Below, in pieces: positions 1-7,797 of a stretch of DNA of 46,075 nt (its first letter is position 1; each line of letters begins with the position of its first letter). The DNA is from Acidaminococcales bacterium (GTDB lineage Bacteria; Bacillota; Negativicutes; Acidaminococcales; JAISLQ01), in NCBI GenBank assembly GCA_031290885.1, contig JAISLQ010000064.1:1-46075 (forward strand), read 5' to 3'. A program made the translations under genes and the position numbers. The notes beneath the pieces are model-generated. The model was not told the origin of the DNA. It searched no databases and saw only the letters and a list, made by a program, of their open reading frames with translations.

Positions 1-255
1 CGCCTCCCGGTGCAGGGGAAAACGTTTCCTTTTGCCGGTTTTCCTCTCCGTAAGCTCGATGCGCGCGCGGCAACTGCCTTTCGCGAAGTCATAGGCATCT
101 TCCCAGGTCAACGAGAGCAGGTCGCTTATCCGCAAGGCGCTGTGCACGCCCATGACGAGCAAAAGGCAGTTGCGCAAGGCGCCTTTTTGCCGCCAGTAGG
201 CGGCCATTTTTTTAATGTCGCTTTTTTTCCTGACAGGATCGGTTACCGCCGACAT
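1..255 (-). CDS. Tyrosine recombinase/integrase, partial (N-terminal 85 residues)
   Basis: The minus strand opens with an ATG at 255 (MSAVTDPVRKKSDIKKMAAY) and stays open to the window edge, so the C-terminal half with the catalytic His and Tyr is outside. The stretch HSALRISDLLSLTW carries the first catalytic arginine in the box I context (G-x-R-x-x-D/E-L) of the phage-integrase family. There is almost no N-terminal SAM-like DNA-binding domain, so this is one of the short integrase-like recombinases of roughly 180 residues common in Firmicutes. A G-rich ribosome site lies just upstream and a good sigma70-type promoter sits at 300-327. The target of recombination cannot be told from this piece. 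Confidence 0.8.
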   Translation of the reverse strand, partial: MSAVTDPVRKKSDIKKMAAYWRQKGALRNCLLLVMGVHSALRISDLLSLTWEDAYDFAKGSCRARIELTERKTGKRKRFPLHREA

Positions 256-286
256 GCCAAACCGCCCCTTTCCCCAAAAAAAATTA

Positions 287-315
287 TTGACTTAAAAGAA
301 AAATATTGTTAACAT
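287..315 (+). promoter_or_regulatory. Possible rightward promoter facing the recombinase promoter
   Basis: On the plus strand TTGACT (287-292) and TAACAT (310-315) are separated by 17 bp. If real, it would give a short transcript ending at the terminator at 381-427, with no convincing reading frame in between. It overlaps the minus-strand promoter face to face. Confidence 0.25.
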
Positions 316-327
316 TATGAATGTCAA
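300..327 (-). promoter_or_regulatory. Promoter of the recombinase gene
   Basis: Reading the minus strand, a perfect -35 (TTGACA, 327-322) is followed by a 16-bp spacer and a -10 of TATTTT (305-300). This places the transcript start near 293 and the ATG at 255, a normal leader length. The sequence around it forms an imperfect inverted repeat (AATATTG...CAATATT, 302-331), which could be an operator. Confidence 0.5.
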
Positions 328-380
328 TATTTACAATGCGTCAGTTTTTCGCGCGCTGCAAACAATGTTCATTTTAGCAC

Positions 381-427
381 AACCGCCGGGTCAACAGAAG
401 TTAAAAACTGTTGACCCGGCGGTTTTT
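381..427 (+). terminator. Strong rho-independent terminator
   Basis: A perfect 17-bp stem (AACCGCCGGGTCAACAG at 381-397, complement at 408-424) closes a 10-nt loop and is followed by a T-rich tail in the plus direction. No protein gene feeds it from the left on this strand, so it either ends a small RNA or insulates the genes to the right. Confidence 0.8.
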
Positions 428-650
428 CTTTGCCCGGCGGCGCGGGGTTTCCCGCGCCCGTTCTTTTATTTGATCTATAACGCGGCAAAAATGGAAATGG
501 CTCTTTCCCGCCTGTGCGCGGCCTGTCAACTTAGGCTCCGGTAAACAATATTTAACTTTTGTTGACTTTTCCCGCAAACGGGTTTGGGCACAAGTGGCGC
601 AAATAAAAATTGCGCCTTGGAACATGGCTTGCCGGGCACGCAAAAACACA
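428..650. other. Gene-free stretch before the (NQT)n gene
   Basis: Short open frames exist on both strands here but none has a ribosome site or recognisable product. A loose inverted pair GTCAAC (near 526) and GTTGAC (near 561) is present. I see no other structure. Confidence 0.3.
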
Positions 651-667
651 AAGGAGGAGAAGGGCAA

Positions 668-1456
668 ATGAACCAAACGAACCAAACGAATCAAACGAAC
701 CAAACGAACCAAACGAACCAAACGAACAAAGTGAACTTCATTCCTTGGGTAGGCGGGGAGTATTGCCAAATAGTGCAAAGGAATATTGATTGGCCCGGCT
801 ATGGCTCAAATACTGACTTTGCCAAAGTGTACAGCTGGGGCAGCAAGCACAGAATCCTTATGCTGGGCGAAAGCGTTTATGCGGGCGGCGGCTTTGACGC
901 AGATACAGTAAACAAATTCTCCGACCGCAATATCGCTTTGGTCAAAGACTGCATGGCGGCCGGCCAGAACACGACTTTCGCCAAGGCGGGCGCCGTAGTC
1001 ACGGGAAAGTGCGATCCCCACATTCCAATATTTCAAGAATTGGCTTTCATGAACTTTTTTCAGAAAGCTGTCGGCGACAGCAGCAGAGACAAACAGTATA
1101 TTACGCCCACGCTTGTGGAGGATTCGTGCCATGCCTTGGGCGAGGTTCTGGATGTCCTGAAGCCGGATTTGGTCATAGCTTGGGGCATCAGCAAACTTAC
1201 GTCAAACGGAACGGATGGTTGGCTGCCTTCGGAGAACCATAAAAGCGATATCTGCCGCTGGCCGGACAAATTGACCACGCCGGAAAATGTGGGGCAAATA
1301 CCCTTAAAACGCGCAGCGGACCTAAACACTTGGGTTTATGACGCGTACCTGCGCACGACCTTTTGGGCGATAGAACATCCCAGCGTTCCCGGATTTTCCT
1401 GCGACTATTGGCATAAATTGTTCAAAACCGTATTGGCGGCATTGCCGCCCGTTTGA
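668..1456 (+). CDS. Uracil-DNA glycosylase-superfamily-like protein with an Asn-Gln-Thr repeat head
   Basis: The start is the ATG at 668, eight bases after an AAGGAGGAG ribosome site; an earlier in-frame ATG at 584 has none. The 262-residue product begins with six Asn-Gln-Thr triplets. The rest resembles the UDG superfamily: a first beta strand RILMLGESVY (G67-E68-S69), a central KPDLVIAWG strand, and a late EHPS motif (H237) where the family has its conserved His-Pro-Ser. No iron-sulfur cysteine pattern is evident. Related proteins of this fold are often annotated as hypothetical, so glycosylase activity is not assured. The repeat head is not part of the fold and looks like a slippage-prone addition. 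Confidence 0.6.
   Translation: MNQTNQTNQTNQTNQTNQTNKVNFIPWVGGEYCQIVQRNIDWPGYGSNTDFAKVYSWGSKHRILMLGESVYAGGGFDADTVNKFSDRNIALVKDCMAAGQNTTFAKAGAVVTGKCDPHIPIFQELAFMNFFQKAVGDSSRDKQYITPTLVEDSCHALGEVLDVLKPDLVIAWGISKLTSNGTDGWLPSENHKSDICRWPDKLTTPENVGQIPLKRAADLNTWVYDAYLRTTFWAIEHPSVPGFSCDYWHKLFKTVLAALPPV
671..724 (+). repeat. Six tandem copies of a 9-bp repeat (AACCAAACG)
   Basis: Six in-frame copies of AACCAAACG directly follow the start codon at 668; the third copy reads AATCAAACG. Each unit encodes Asn-Gln-Thr, so gain or loss of copies changes protein length without breaking the frame. Each triplet is also a formal N-x-T sequon. Confidence 0.95.
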
Positions 1457-1526
1457 GCAAAAGGGCAAGGGCGGCGGCGTTTCCCTCGGTTGCATTGTTT
1501 ACGAGCATCAGAACGAGACTTAGCGG

Positions 1527-2012
1527 ATGGTTATAATGAATATTGCCAAGGCGTTTTGGCAGGCCTACCGGGGCAGGCAGCTGTGGCTGGGACTGAAAAA
1601 AGAATATAAGCTCACCGACTGGGACTGGGCCATGCTCTTTCCTTCGGATTCAGAAGAGGAAACCGCGCTCGCCTTGGGCTTGGTGAAGAGTTTCTACCAA
1701 TTCGAGGAACTGTCCGGAGAAATTTTGCTGATTTTTTGCCGGGAAGAGTTCAAAATCTTGGCGGAAAGCTTCCCTTTCCCGCAAAAGGGCCGCGTTGCGA
1801 TCGGACGGGAGGCATGCGAAAGCCTCTTGAAGCTATATTCCTTTTACCATTTCGAAGGCAACTTCATCGTCGCCTCGCTGGACAAGCCCGCCGGCCGCAA
1901 GGCAGGCCGCCTCTTGGGCTACAAAGGCCTTTCCCGCTTTGACCTGTACCAAGCCTTTGTCTTTAGGCTGCCGCACGATACGGGAACAGGAAACGGCGGG
2001 AACGGGCCGTGA
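1527..2012 (+). CDS. Hypothetical protein, upstream partner of the GT9-like gene
   Basis: This 161-residue frame ends in a TGA that overlaps the GTG start of the next gene, which suggests translational coupling and supports it being real. ATG codons at 1527 and 1536 are both possible starts and neither has a strong ribosome site. I do not recognise the family. It has a Trp/Phe-rich body (TDWDWAMLFPSDSEEETALA, then an EILLIFCREEF strand) with no signal peptide or membrane segment. The last dozen residues (HDTGTGNGGNGP) are low complexity and may be an artefact of the overlap. Position suggests a role linked to surface-glycan synthesis. Confidence 0.55.
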   Translation: MVIMNIAKAFWQAYRGRQLWLGLKKEYKLTDWDWAMLFPSDSEEETALALGLVKSFYQFEELSGEILLIFCREEFKILAESFPFPQKGRVAIGREACESLLKLYSFYHFEGNFIVASLDKPAGRKAGRLLGYKGLSRFDLYQAFVFRLPHDTGTGNGGNGP

Positions 2013-3331
2013 ACACGCAAGACTTCGCCGACGCCAGGAAAAAACTGGAAACGCTTATACGGGCGGGTGCTTTTAAAAACAAAAAGATATTCTTTTTTGG
2101 CAGAACGGACGACGCCGCAGTTTCGAGCGCCTTTTTGGCGCAGAAAGGGCTGCCGGTCTTTGGCATCCTCAACAACTCCAAACGGTTGGCCGGCCAAACC
2201 TGCGGCGGGCTGAAAGTCTACAAACCGGAAGAAATATTTGCCGGCGGCGCCAAAGGCTGCGCGGCCATCACCGTGTCGAGATACCACAAAGCAATGCTGG
2301 CCCAGCTGGAAAAGCTCGGCTTTGACAAGAACTGCTTCTTCCGGCTGGACAAATTCTATTACTTCGCTACGGCCGGCGGTAATGACGACAGCCTTTGGTT
2401 TTTCCTGAAAAACTGTTTCCACATGCTAAGGGCCAAGCTCCTCGTCAGGTGGCTCACCGCGAAATACGGCCTCGGCAAAGAAGGCAAAGTCTATGTCTGC
2501 GGCTACCCCGGCTTGGGGGACGTCTACCTGGCCTGCGCGCACTTAGGGCGCCACGCGAAGTCAAGCGGCACCGAAAAATACGCGCTCGTCGTGCCCCATG
2601 AGGCAGGCAGAGACATAGCGCTCGCCTTTGACATAAAAAACGTGGCCGTCCTCGGCAAACAGGCCCGGCTCTACCTTGTGGCGCTCGCGCGCTTCCTGCA
2701 GGAGCCGGGCATAGAAACCATCTGCCTCTCCTATGACTATGCCAATAACTTCGCCGTGGGCCTGGGCTTCAAACAACTCAACATGAGGGACATCTACGAA
2801 CAGGCCATTTTCACCTTCCCCCGGCGTGGGCCCAAAGCGGCCTTTAGGCCAAAGAGCGACCCTGAGTACATAGAGCGCCTTATGGCGGAACGCGGCGTGG
2901 CCAAAGGCAAGTCCGCCATCTTCTTCCCCTACGCCGGCAGCGTGGACAACATACCGCATCTTTTCTGGCTCAGCCTGATAGCCTGCCTGAAAGAAAAAGG
3001 CTACGGGCTCTTCAGCAACACGACGAACGAAGAAGTGGCCCTGCCGGGCACAAAGCCGCTTTCCTTCCCCGTCAGGGAGGCGAAGGCCGTAGTTGAGTAC
3101 GCGGGCTGGGCCGTCATGAACAGGAGCGGCATCTGCGACGTGCTCTCCCAGGCGAAATGCAGGAAGACCGTCTTTTACATGCCGCAGAGGTGGATGGACA
3201 ACAGGGGGCACATCTTCGACGCTTTCAGCCTCCGCGCGATGGGCATGGGCGAAGGCGCAGAAGAAATCGTCCTGGACGGGCAAGCCCTGCGGGGCGACAT
3301 CACGGCAGTTCGCCGGCAGCTGGGCTTGTAG
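2009..3331 (+). CDS. GT9-like (heptosyltransferase-type) glycosyltransferase with N-terminal Rossmann-like module
   Basis: Starts at a GTG overlapping the stop of the previous gene. Residues about 20-115 form a Rossmann-like accessory module: KIFFFGRTDD, then a second strand (PVFGILNN), then CGGLKVYKPEEIF. From about residue 155 (KVYVCGYPGLGDVYLACAHL) it resembles the GT-B fold of ADP-heptose:LPS heptosyltransferases, with a C-terminal half beginning SAIFFPYAGSVDN and a donor-site-like stretch MNRSGICDVLSQA. It likely transfers a sugar in cytoplasmic assembly of a surface polysaccharide; donor and acceptor are unknown. Base composition is GC-rich like the core genes, unlike the glycan genes beyond 5480. 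Confidence 0.65.
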   Translation: MNTQDFADARKKLETLIRAGAFKNKKIFFFGRTDDAAVSSAFLAQKGLPVFGILNNSKRLAGQTCGGLKVYKPEEIFAGGAKGCAAITVSRYHKAMLAQLEKLGFDKNCFFRLDKFYYFATAGGNDDSLWFFLKNCFHMLRAKLLVRWLTAKYGLGKEGKVYVCGYPGLGDVYLACAHLGRHAKSSGTEKYALVVPHEAGRDIALAFDIKNVAVLGKQARLYLVALARFLQEPGIETICLSYDYANNFAVGLGFKQLNMRDIYEQAIFTFPRRGPKAAFRPKSDPEYIERLMAERGVAKGKSAIFFPYAGSVDNIPHLFWLSLIACLKEKGYGLFSNTTNEEVALPGTKPLSFPVREAKAVVEYAGWAVMNRSGICDVLSQAKCRKTVFYMPQRWMDNRGHIFDAFSLRAMGMGEGAEEIVLDGQALRGDITAVRRQLGL

Positions 3332-3369
3332 CCGGCCGGCGGCGCGAACGAATAGGAAAGGATGCCCCG

Positions 3370-4872
3370 ATGAAAATAGTCGTACAGGCCGGCGGGCGCG
3401 GCTCCAGGCTGGAACAGCTCACCAGGAACAAACCCAAATGCCTCGTGCCGGTCAGCAACCTGCCCATACTCTTTTACGCCTTCCGGCAGTTCCCCGCAGC
3501 GGAATTCACCGTCATAGCGGACTACAAAATGGACGTGCTGGAAAAATACCTCGCCGCCTTCGCGTCCCAGTACCGCTACAGGATCGTCCGCGCGCGGAAA
3601 AAGGGCACGGCGGCGGGCATACGGGAAGCCGTGCTGGATTTCGGCGACGACGAGCGCTTCATGCTTTTATGGTGCGACTTGATCCTCTCGGAAGATTTTA
3701 ACCCGGAAGAATGCCAGGGGGGCAACTACATAGGCATCTCCTGCGGCTTTGAATGCCGCTGGTCCTACGAGGGGGGACAGTTCTCGGAGACGCCGTCCAA
3801 AGAAAACGGCGTGGCGGGCGTCTTTGTTTTTGAAAGCAAAAAAAGCTTGGCCGGGCTGCCGGAAGAAGGAGCCTTTGTATCCTGGCTGCAAGGAAGCGGC
3901 ATCCCCTTCCGGCGCCTTGAACTGCGTGGCTGCCGCGAAGTGGGCACCGCGCTCTCCTACGCCGACAACAACGCCGCCGGGCGCCGCTGCCGCCCCTTCA
4001 ACTCCATAGAGTTCGACGGGGATACCGTCACCAAGCGCGCCGTCACGGAGCAGGGCAAGGCCATAGCCCAAGACGAGGCGGCATGGTACAAATACGTGAA
4101 AGGCCTCGGCTACCAGTTTGTCCCGGAAATCTACGAATACGATCCCCTGACAATGAAGCGCGTGCAGGGCAAGAACATCTGGGAATACGACTGTCTGACC
4201 CGAAGCCAGAAAAAAACCGTCCTCTCCAACATCATCGGCGCGCTGAAAAAACTGCACGGCTTCACGGCGCCCCGGCCGGCCAGCGCGGCGGACGTCGAAG
4301 AGTGCTACGTGGCCAAGACCTTCGAGCGAATCGGCAAAGTGGAAAAACTCGTTCCCTTCGCCGACCGGGAATTCGTGCGCATAAACGGCCGGTACTACAA
4401 AAACGTCTTCTTCGGCAGGGAAAATTTCGCCGGCGCGCTGGGCAAGCTGGCGCCGGAAGAATTTCGCCTCATCCACGGCGACTGCACCTTCTCCAACGTC
4501 ATGTTCGACACCTACGACATGAAAACCGTCCTGATCGACCCCAGGGGCTACTTCGGCAAAAGCAAGTTCTTCGGCGACGCCGACTACGACTGGGCAAAGC
4601 TCTATTATTCCCTCAAAGGCAACTACGACCAGTTCAACATGAAAAAATTCACCCTCGACATTGGAAGGGAAGAAGTGGAGTTCTTCATAAAGCCCAACAA
4701 CTGGGAAGACATGGAAGAATACTTCTTTGACCAAACGTCCGCCGGCAAGGGGAAAATCCGCGCCCTGCACGCGGCCATCTGGCTGTCCCTCACCACCTAC
4801 GCCTGGGAGGACTACGACTCCATTTGCGGCGCTTTCTACAACGGGCTTATTCAGGCGGAGGAGATGCTCTGA
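3370..4872 (+). CDS. Fused sugar-phosphate/alcohol-phosphate nucleotidyltransferase and choline-kinase-like phosphotransferase
   Basis: The ATG at 3370 follows an AGGAAAGGATG ribosome site and gives 500 residues. Residues 1-220 are a nucleotidyltransferase of the RmlA/GlmU fold: QAGGRGSRLEQLTRNKPKCL near the N-terminus, with LLWCDLIL later. The C-terminal half is an aminoglycoside/choline kinase fold with the Brenner-type motif HGDCTFSN (H369, D371, N376) and a metal-binding IDPRG (D390). The pairing is analogous to LicC (CTP:phosphocholine cytidylyltransferase) and LicA (choline kinase), here in one chain, so it may phosphorylate and then CDP- or NDP-activate a small alcohol or sugar for attachment to a glycan. 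The substrate is inference. Its last codon overlaps the next start. Confidence 0.75.
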   Translation: MKIVVQAGGRGSRLEQLTRNKPKCLVPVSNLPILFYAFRQFPAAEFTVIADYKMDVLEKYLAAFASQYRYRIVRARKKGTAAGIREAVLDFGDDERFMLLWCDLILSEDFNPEECQGGNYIGISCGFECRWSYEGGQFSETPSKENGVAGVFVFESKKSLAGLPEEGAFVSWLQGSGIPFRRLELRGCREVGTALSYADNNAAGRRCRPFNSIEFDGDTVTKRAVTEQGKAIAQDEAAWYKYVKGLGYQFVPEIYEYDPLTMKRVQGKNIWEYDCLTRSQKKTVLSNIIGALKKLHGFTAPRPASAADVEECYVAKTFERIGKVEKLVPFADREFVRINGRYYKNVFFGRENFAGALGKLAPEEFRLIHGDCTFSNVMFDTYDMKTVLIDPRGYFGKSKFFGDADYDWAKLYYSLKGNYDQFNMKKFTLDIGREEVEFFIKPNNWEDMEEYFFDQTSAGKGKIRALHAAIWLSLTTYAWEDYDSICGAFYNGLIQAEEML

Positions 4873-5237
4873 TGCTGGAGATGTCCCCCCTGCCCAAGAC
4901 CTGGCTGCTGGACGCGGACGGCACCATCGTAAGGCACAACGGCCACAAGGCGGGCGGCGACGCCCTTTTGCCCGGCGTGAAGGAGTTCTTCGGCCGGATG
5001 GGCCCCGAAGACAAAGTAATCGTCCTGACCTCCAGGGGCGAAGAGCACAGGGCCGCCATAGAAGACTTCCTGCGGCGAAACGGCCTGCGCTGCGACGGCA
5101 TGGTCTGCGGCCTGCCTTGCGGCGAGAGGATCCTCGTCAACGACAGGAAGCCAAGCGGCCTCGCCACCGCTTACGCCATGAACAAGGACAGGGACGCGGA
5201 CTTTGCCTTTGCATTTGCCATAAACGAAAAACTGTAA
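4872..5237 (+). CDS. Small HAD-superfamily phosphatase
   Basis: The ATG at 4872 shares a base with the preceding TGA, with GGAGGAG just upstream, so translation is probably coupled to the kinase fusion. The 121-residue product shows HAD motif I DADGT (D14 nucleophile, D16), motif II LTSRGEE, and a late VNDRKPSG in place of the usual motif III/IV loop. There is no cap domain. Such small HADs in capsule loci dephosphorylate sugar-phosphates or related intermediates. It belongs to the operon 2009-5237 and probably acts on the same metabolite as its neighbour, which is inference. Confidence 0.7.
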   Translation: MLEMSPLPKTWLLDADGTIVRHNGHKAGGDALLPGVKEFFGRMGPEDKVIVLTSRGEEHRAAIEDFLRRNGLRCDGMVCGLPCGERILVNDRKPSGLATAYAMNKDRDADFAFAFAINEKL

Positions 5238-5275
5238 CAAGCGGCAACATCAGTGCCCATATCTTTGTATAGTAG

Positions 5276-5450
5276 TTAAGTCGAATAATTATAAAGTCCG
5301 GCATAACGCAGAAAATATCGCGAGACGGTGATTCCCCAATCGTCCGCTCCCTGCAAAATATCAGCCAACTGCCGCTTAATGTTCGACACAGTCTCTTTTC
5401 TATGGGGTTAAAGTCAGGCGAATATGCCGACAAAAAAATGAAGCACGAAC
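5276..5450 (-). pseudogene. IS630-family transposase remnant (C-terminus)
   Basis: Reading the minus strand, one frame gives AYSPDFNPIEK, the signature around the catalytic Glu of IS630/Tc1-type DDE transposases. A one-base frame change then leads into NIKRQLADILQGADDWG and a stop at 5276-5278 after RYFLRYAGLYNYST. The N-terminal two thirds and the first two catalytic Asp residues are gone. It marks the boundary between the GC-rich genes on the left and the AT-richer glycan island on the right. Confidence 0.75.
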
Positions 5451-5480
5451 AACCGCATTCGTATGCAAGAGGACTAAAAA

Positions 5481-6677
5481 ATGTTATTTGACCAACCTCA
5501 TCTTTATGAAGTCGAGGACATGATTGTTTTTGCCGAAAGGTACAAACGATTGTTCATATATGGTTGTGCAAGCAATCAAGAGTTCCTTCTGAAATTTTTA
5601 GATATTTGCGACGTTAAAGTTGAAGGATACCTTACGACATCCCAAGATGGCTGCGCGCTTTGTTATAGGCAAATGCCCAAGCATACATTAGAAACGGTTG
5701 ACCTGACCGATGCCGGAATTATTGTCGGTCTAAGCGACCGCCATTTCAACGACGTGATACCACGTTTACGTGAGCGTAGGTTTGCCGATTATTTCATAAT
5801 GAGTGAGTTTAACAAGGATAAAATCGCATATAAACTAACGCCACGTCCGCGAGAACGTATGGAGATCGAGGTGAATCTCGCCGACCACTGCAATTTGAAC
5901 TGCCAATGTTGCGACCACTTTTCACAGTTAGTCAAAGAACCTCGTTTTCTTGACTTCAATGTATTCAAGCGCGATATGGAACGGCTTGCGCAGTTAAGCG
6001 AGCATAACATTGGCAGTATGAAATTGCAAGGCGGCGAACCGTTGCTCAATAAGGACGTGAACAGATTTGTCGAATTGACACGTTCGCTGTTTCCCAAAAC
6101 TGTCATATACTTCTTCACTAATGGTCTATTGCTGATGAAGTCCGAGAAATACGAGAGTGGTAACTTTTGGCAATGTTGCAAAGACAATGATGTCACGTTG
6201 CAGTTGACGGAGTATCCCATTAATCTCAACGTAACGGCTATCGAGCAAAAAGCAAAAGAGTACGAGGTAAAGCTACAAGTATTCGGAGATGTCGCGGACA
6301 GAGTGCGCGGCAAAACAAAACGCTCAACGAAACATCCCTTTGATCTCAGCGGTGGCGTTGACAAATGGCAGTATATTTCTTGTTATCATTTTAATGAAAC
6401 GATGACGCTGAGAAACGGGCGTCTTTATACTTGTTCGATTATTCCGTATGCCAATTATTTCAACGAGGCGTTTGAGCAGCATTTGGATCTGAGCGATAAT
6501 AACAGCATTGACATTTATAAAGCCCAAAGTTACGAGGAAATCGCGGAGTTCGTCACGCATCGCGTTCCGTTTTGCAACTATTGCGATATAAAACGCAGAC
6601 ACTCACTTCCGTGGGCGCGCAGCAACAGGACGTTAGACGAATATGTCTCAACACAGCAGAAAACGGGGAGTTTGTGA
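5481..6677 (+). CDS. Radical SAM enzyme with N-terminal Rossmann-like module and SPASM-like cysteines
   Basis: The ATG at 5481 follows an AAGAGGA site. Residues about 20-115 form a nucleotide-binding-like module (RLFIYGCASN ... GYLTTSQDG ... GIIVGLSDRHF). The radical SAM core starts near residue 130 with C137-x3-C141-x2-C144 in DHCNLNCQCC, which should bind a [4Fe-4S] cluster, and a GGEP motif in KLQGGEPLLN. C-terminal cysteines (ISCYHF, YTCSIIPY, PFCNYCD) resemble a SPASM auxiliary-cluster region. The substrate is unknown. First gene of the AT-rich glycan operon that runs to 14985. Confidence 0.8.
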   Translation: MLFDQPHLYEVEDMIVFAERYKRLFIYGCASNQEFLLKFLDICDVKVEGYLTTSQDGCALCYRQMPKHTLETVDLTDAGIIVGLSDRHFNDVIPRLRERRFADYFIMSEFNKDKIAYKLTPRPRERMEIEVNLADHCNLNCQCCDHFSQLVKEPRFLDFNVFKRDMERLAQLSEHNIGSMKLQGGEPLLNKDVNRFVELTRSLFPKTVIYFFTNGLLLMKSEKYESGNFWQCCKDNDVTLQLTEYPINLNVTAIEQKAKEYEVKLQVFGDVADRVRGKTKRSTKHPFDLSGGVDKWQYISCYHFNETMTLRNGRLYTCSIIPYANYFNEAFEQHLDLSDNNSIDIYKAQSYEEIAEFVTHRVPFCNYCDIKRRHSLPWARSNRTLDEYVSTQQKTGSL

Positions 6678-6696
6678 CAAAAGGGATGTGTGCTTA

Positions 6697-7797
6697 GTGA
6701 AGCGATTTAATTTCAAAGCCGAGCTTGGTAAAATGACGCCCAAAATTGCCGAGGGCGCGAAGTTGTACATTTGGGGCACGGGAAATAACTGTGAGAGAAT
6801 TAGCAGGATGTTTGCCAGACTGGTCAAAGCAGATATTTACGAATATATCGATGGCTTTATTGATAACGATTTTGATAAGCAGGGAACGGAATTCCATGGC
6901 AAAAGGGTTTATAATATTTCTGCAATTGACCCCTGTAGTTCGGTTGTTCTTATAGCTGTAGATTCACATAAGGCAAACTTAGATATATTAAAACAATTAA
7001 TGAGAATTGGCATGCGTGAGTTGAATTCAGTATTTCCTGTAGATTGGGCGTTCAATTTGCTTATGAAATTTGCGTATTCAATGTCAATGCAATTCAAAGA
7101 CAAGCACAAAGACAAACGATGCTTTGTTATTGCGAATGGTTCGAGTTTGTCAGTAAATGACCTGAATATGCTGAAAAATGAAATAACATTTGCCGTAAAT
7201 AAGATATTTTTGATTTTTGATAAAACTGACTGGCGACCTACCTACTATATCTGCCAAGAAGACCTATTGTTTGAAAGTATACAAGATGAAATATGCAGAG
7301 AGATTCATTGCGACAAGTTTTTTTCACTTCCTGCTGTTTTAGAGTTAGACGAGTTCAAACTAACAAACTCAGATTACTTTTATTTTCAACTTGACAGCAG
7401 TCACCGATGGAGGCTGGACAGCAAACCGGGATTTAGCGAAGATATTGCCCTGATTCGTTCAGGGGAATCTGTAATATATACTTGTATTCAATTTGCGGCA
7501 TACATGGGCTTTAGCGAAATATATCTACTTGGAGCTGACAACACAATGACGCCTGTTGTCAAATTGAATGGTGAAATAATCCGTCACAACTATGACTGGC
7601 TGCATTTTGACAGTAATTATCGCCCAACCGACATATATATGCCTCAAATTGATGTCATAAACGCGGCTTACGGCACGGCAAGAGAATATGCCGATTCCCA
7701 CGGAATAAAGATTTATAACGCCACGCGTGGCGGAAAACTTGAAGCATTTGAACGAGTGAATTTTGATAATTTGTTTGAGGTTGAAAAATGCGAATAA
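6697..7797 (+). CDS. DUF115 / MptE-like (Maf-type) protein with N-terminal Rossmann-like module
   Basis: I place the start at the GTG at 6697, about ten bases after AAAAGGGA; an ATG at 6643 would overlap the previous gene by 35 bases. An accessory module opens the protein (KLYIWGTGNN ... YIDGFIDND ... FHGKRVYNIS). The second half matches the 6-hydroxymethylpterin pyrophosphokinase MptE-like/DUF115 fold: CFVIANGSSLSVNDL, later IYTCIQFAAYMGFSEIYLLG with the acidic ADN following. In motility accessory factor (Maf) proteins this fold moves CMP-activated nonulosonic acids onto flagellin. Because the next gene is a CMP-sugar synthetase, a transferase role is plausible but not shown. It overlaps that gene by ten bases. 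Confidence 0.7.
   Translation: MKRFNFKAELGKMTPKIAEGAKLYIWGTGNNCERISRMFARLVKADIYEYIDGFIDNDFDKQGTEFHGKRVYNISAIDPCSSVVLIAVDSHKANLDILKQLMRIGMRELNSVFPVDWAFNLLMKFAYSMSMQFKDKHKDKRCFVIANGSSLSVNDLNMLKNEITFAVNKIFLIFDKTDWRPTYYICQEDLLFESIQDEICREIHCDKFFSLPAVLELDEFKLTNSDYFYFQLDSSHRWRLDSKPGFSEDIALIRSGESVIYTCIQFAAYMGFSEIYLLGADNTMTPVVKLNGEIIRHNYDWLHFDSNYRPTDIYMPQIDVINAAYGTAREYADSHGIKIYNATRGGKLEAFERVNFDNLFEVEKCE

Noticed and set aside
317-544. Short plus-strand open frame after the recombinase
   Set aside because: It runs through the terminator stem, has no ribosome site and has no recognisable motif.
401-778. Minus-strand open frame with Val-Arg-Leu repeats
   Set aside because: The repeats are only the complement of the plus-strand (NQT)6 coding repeat, and the frame crosses a strong terminator stem without a ribosome site.
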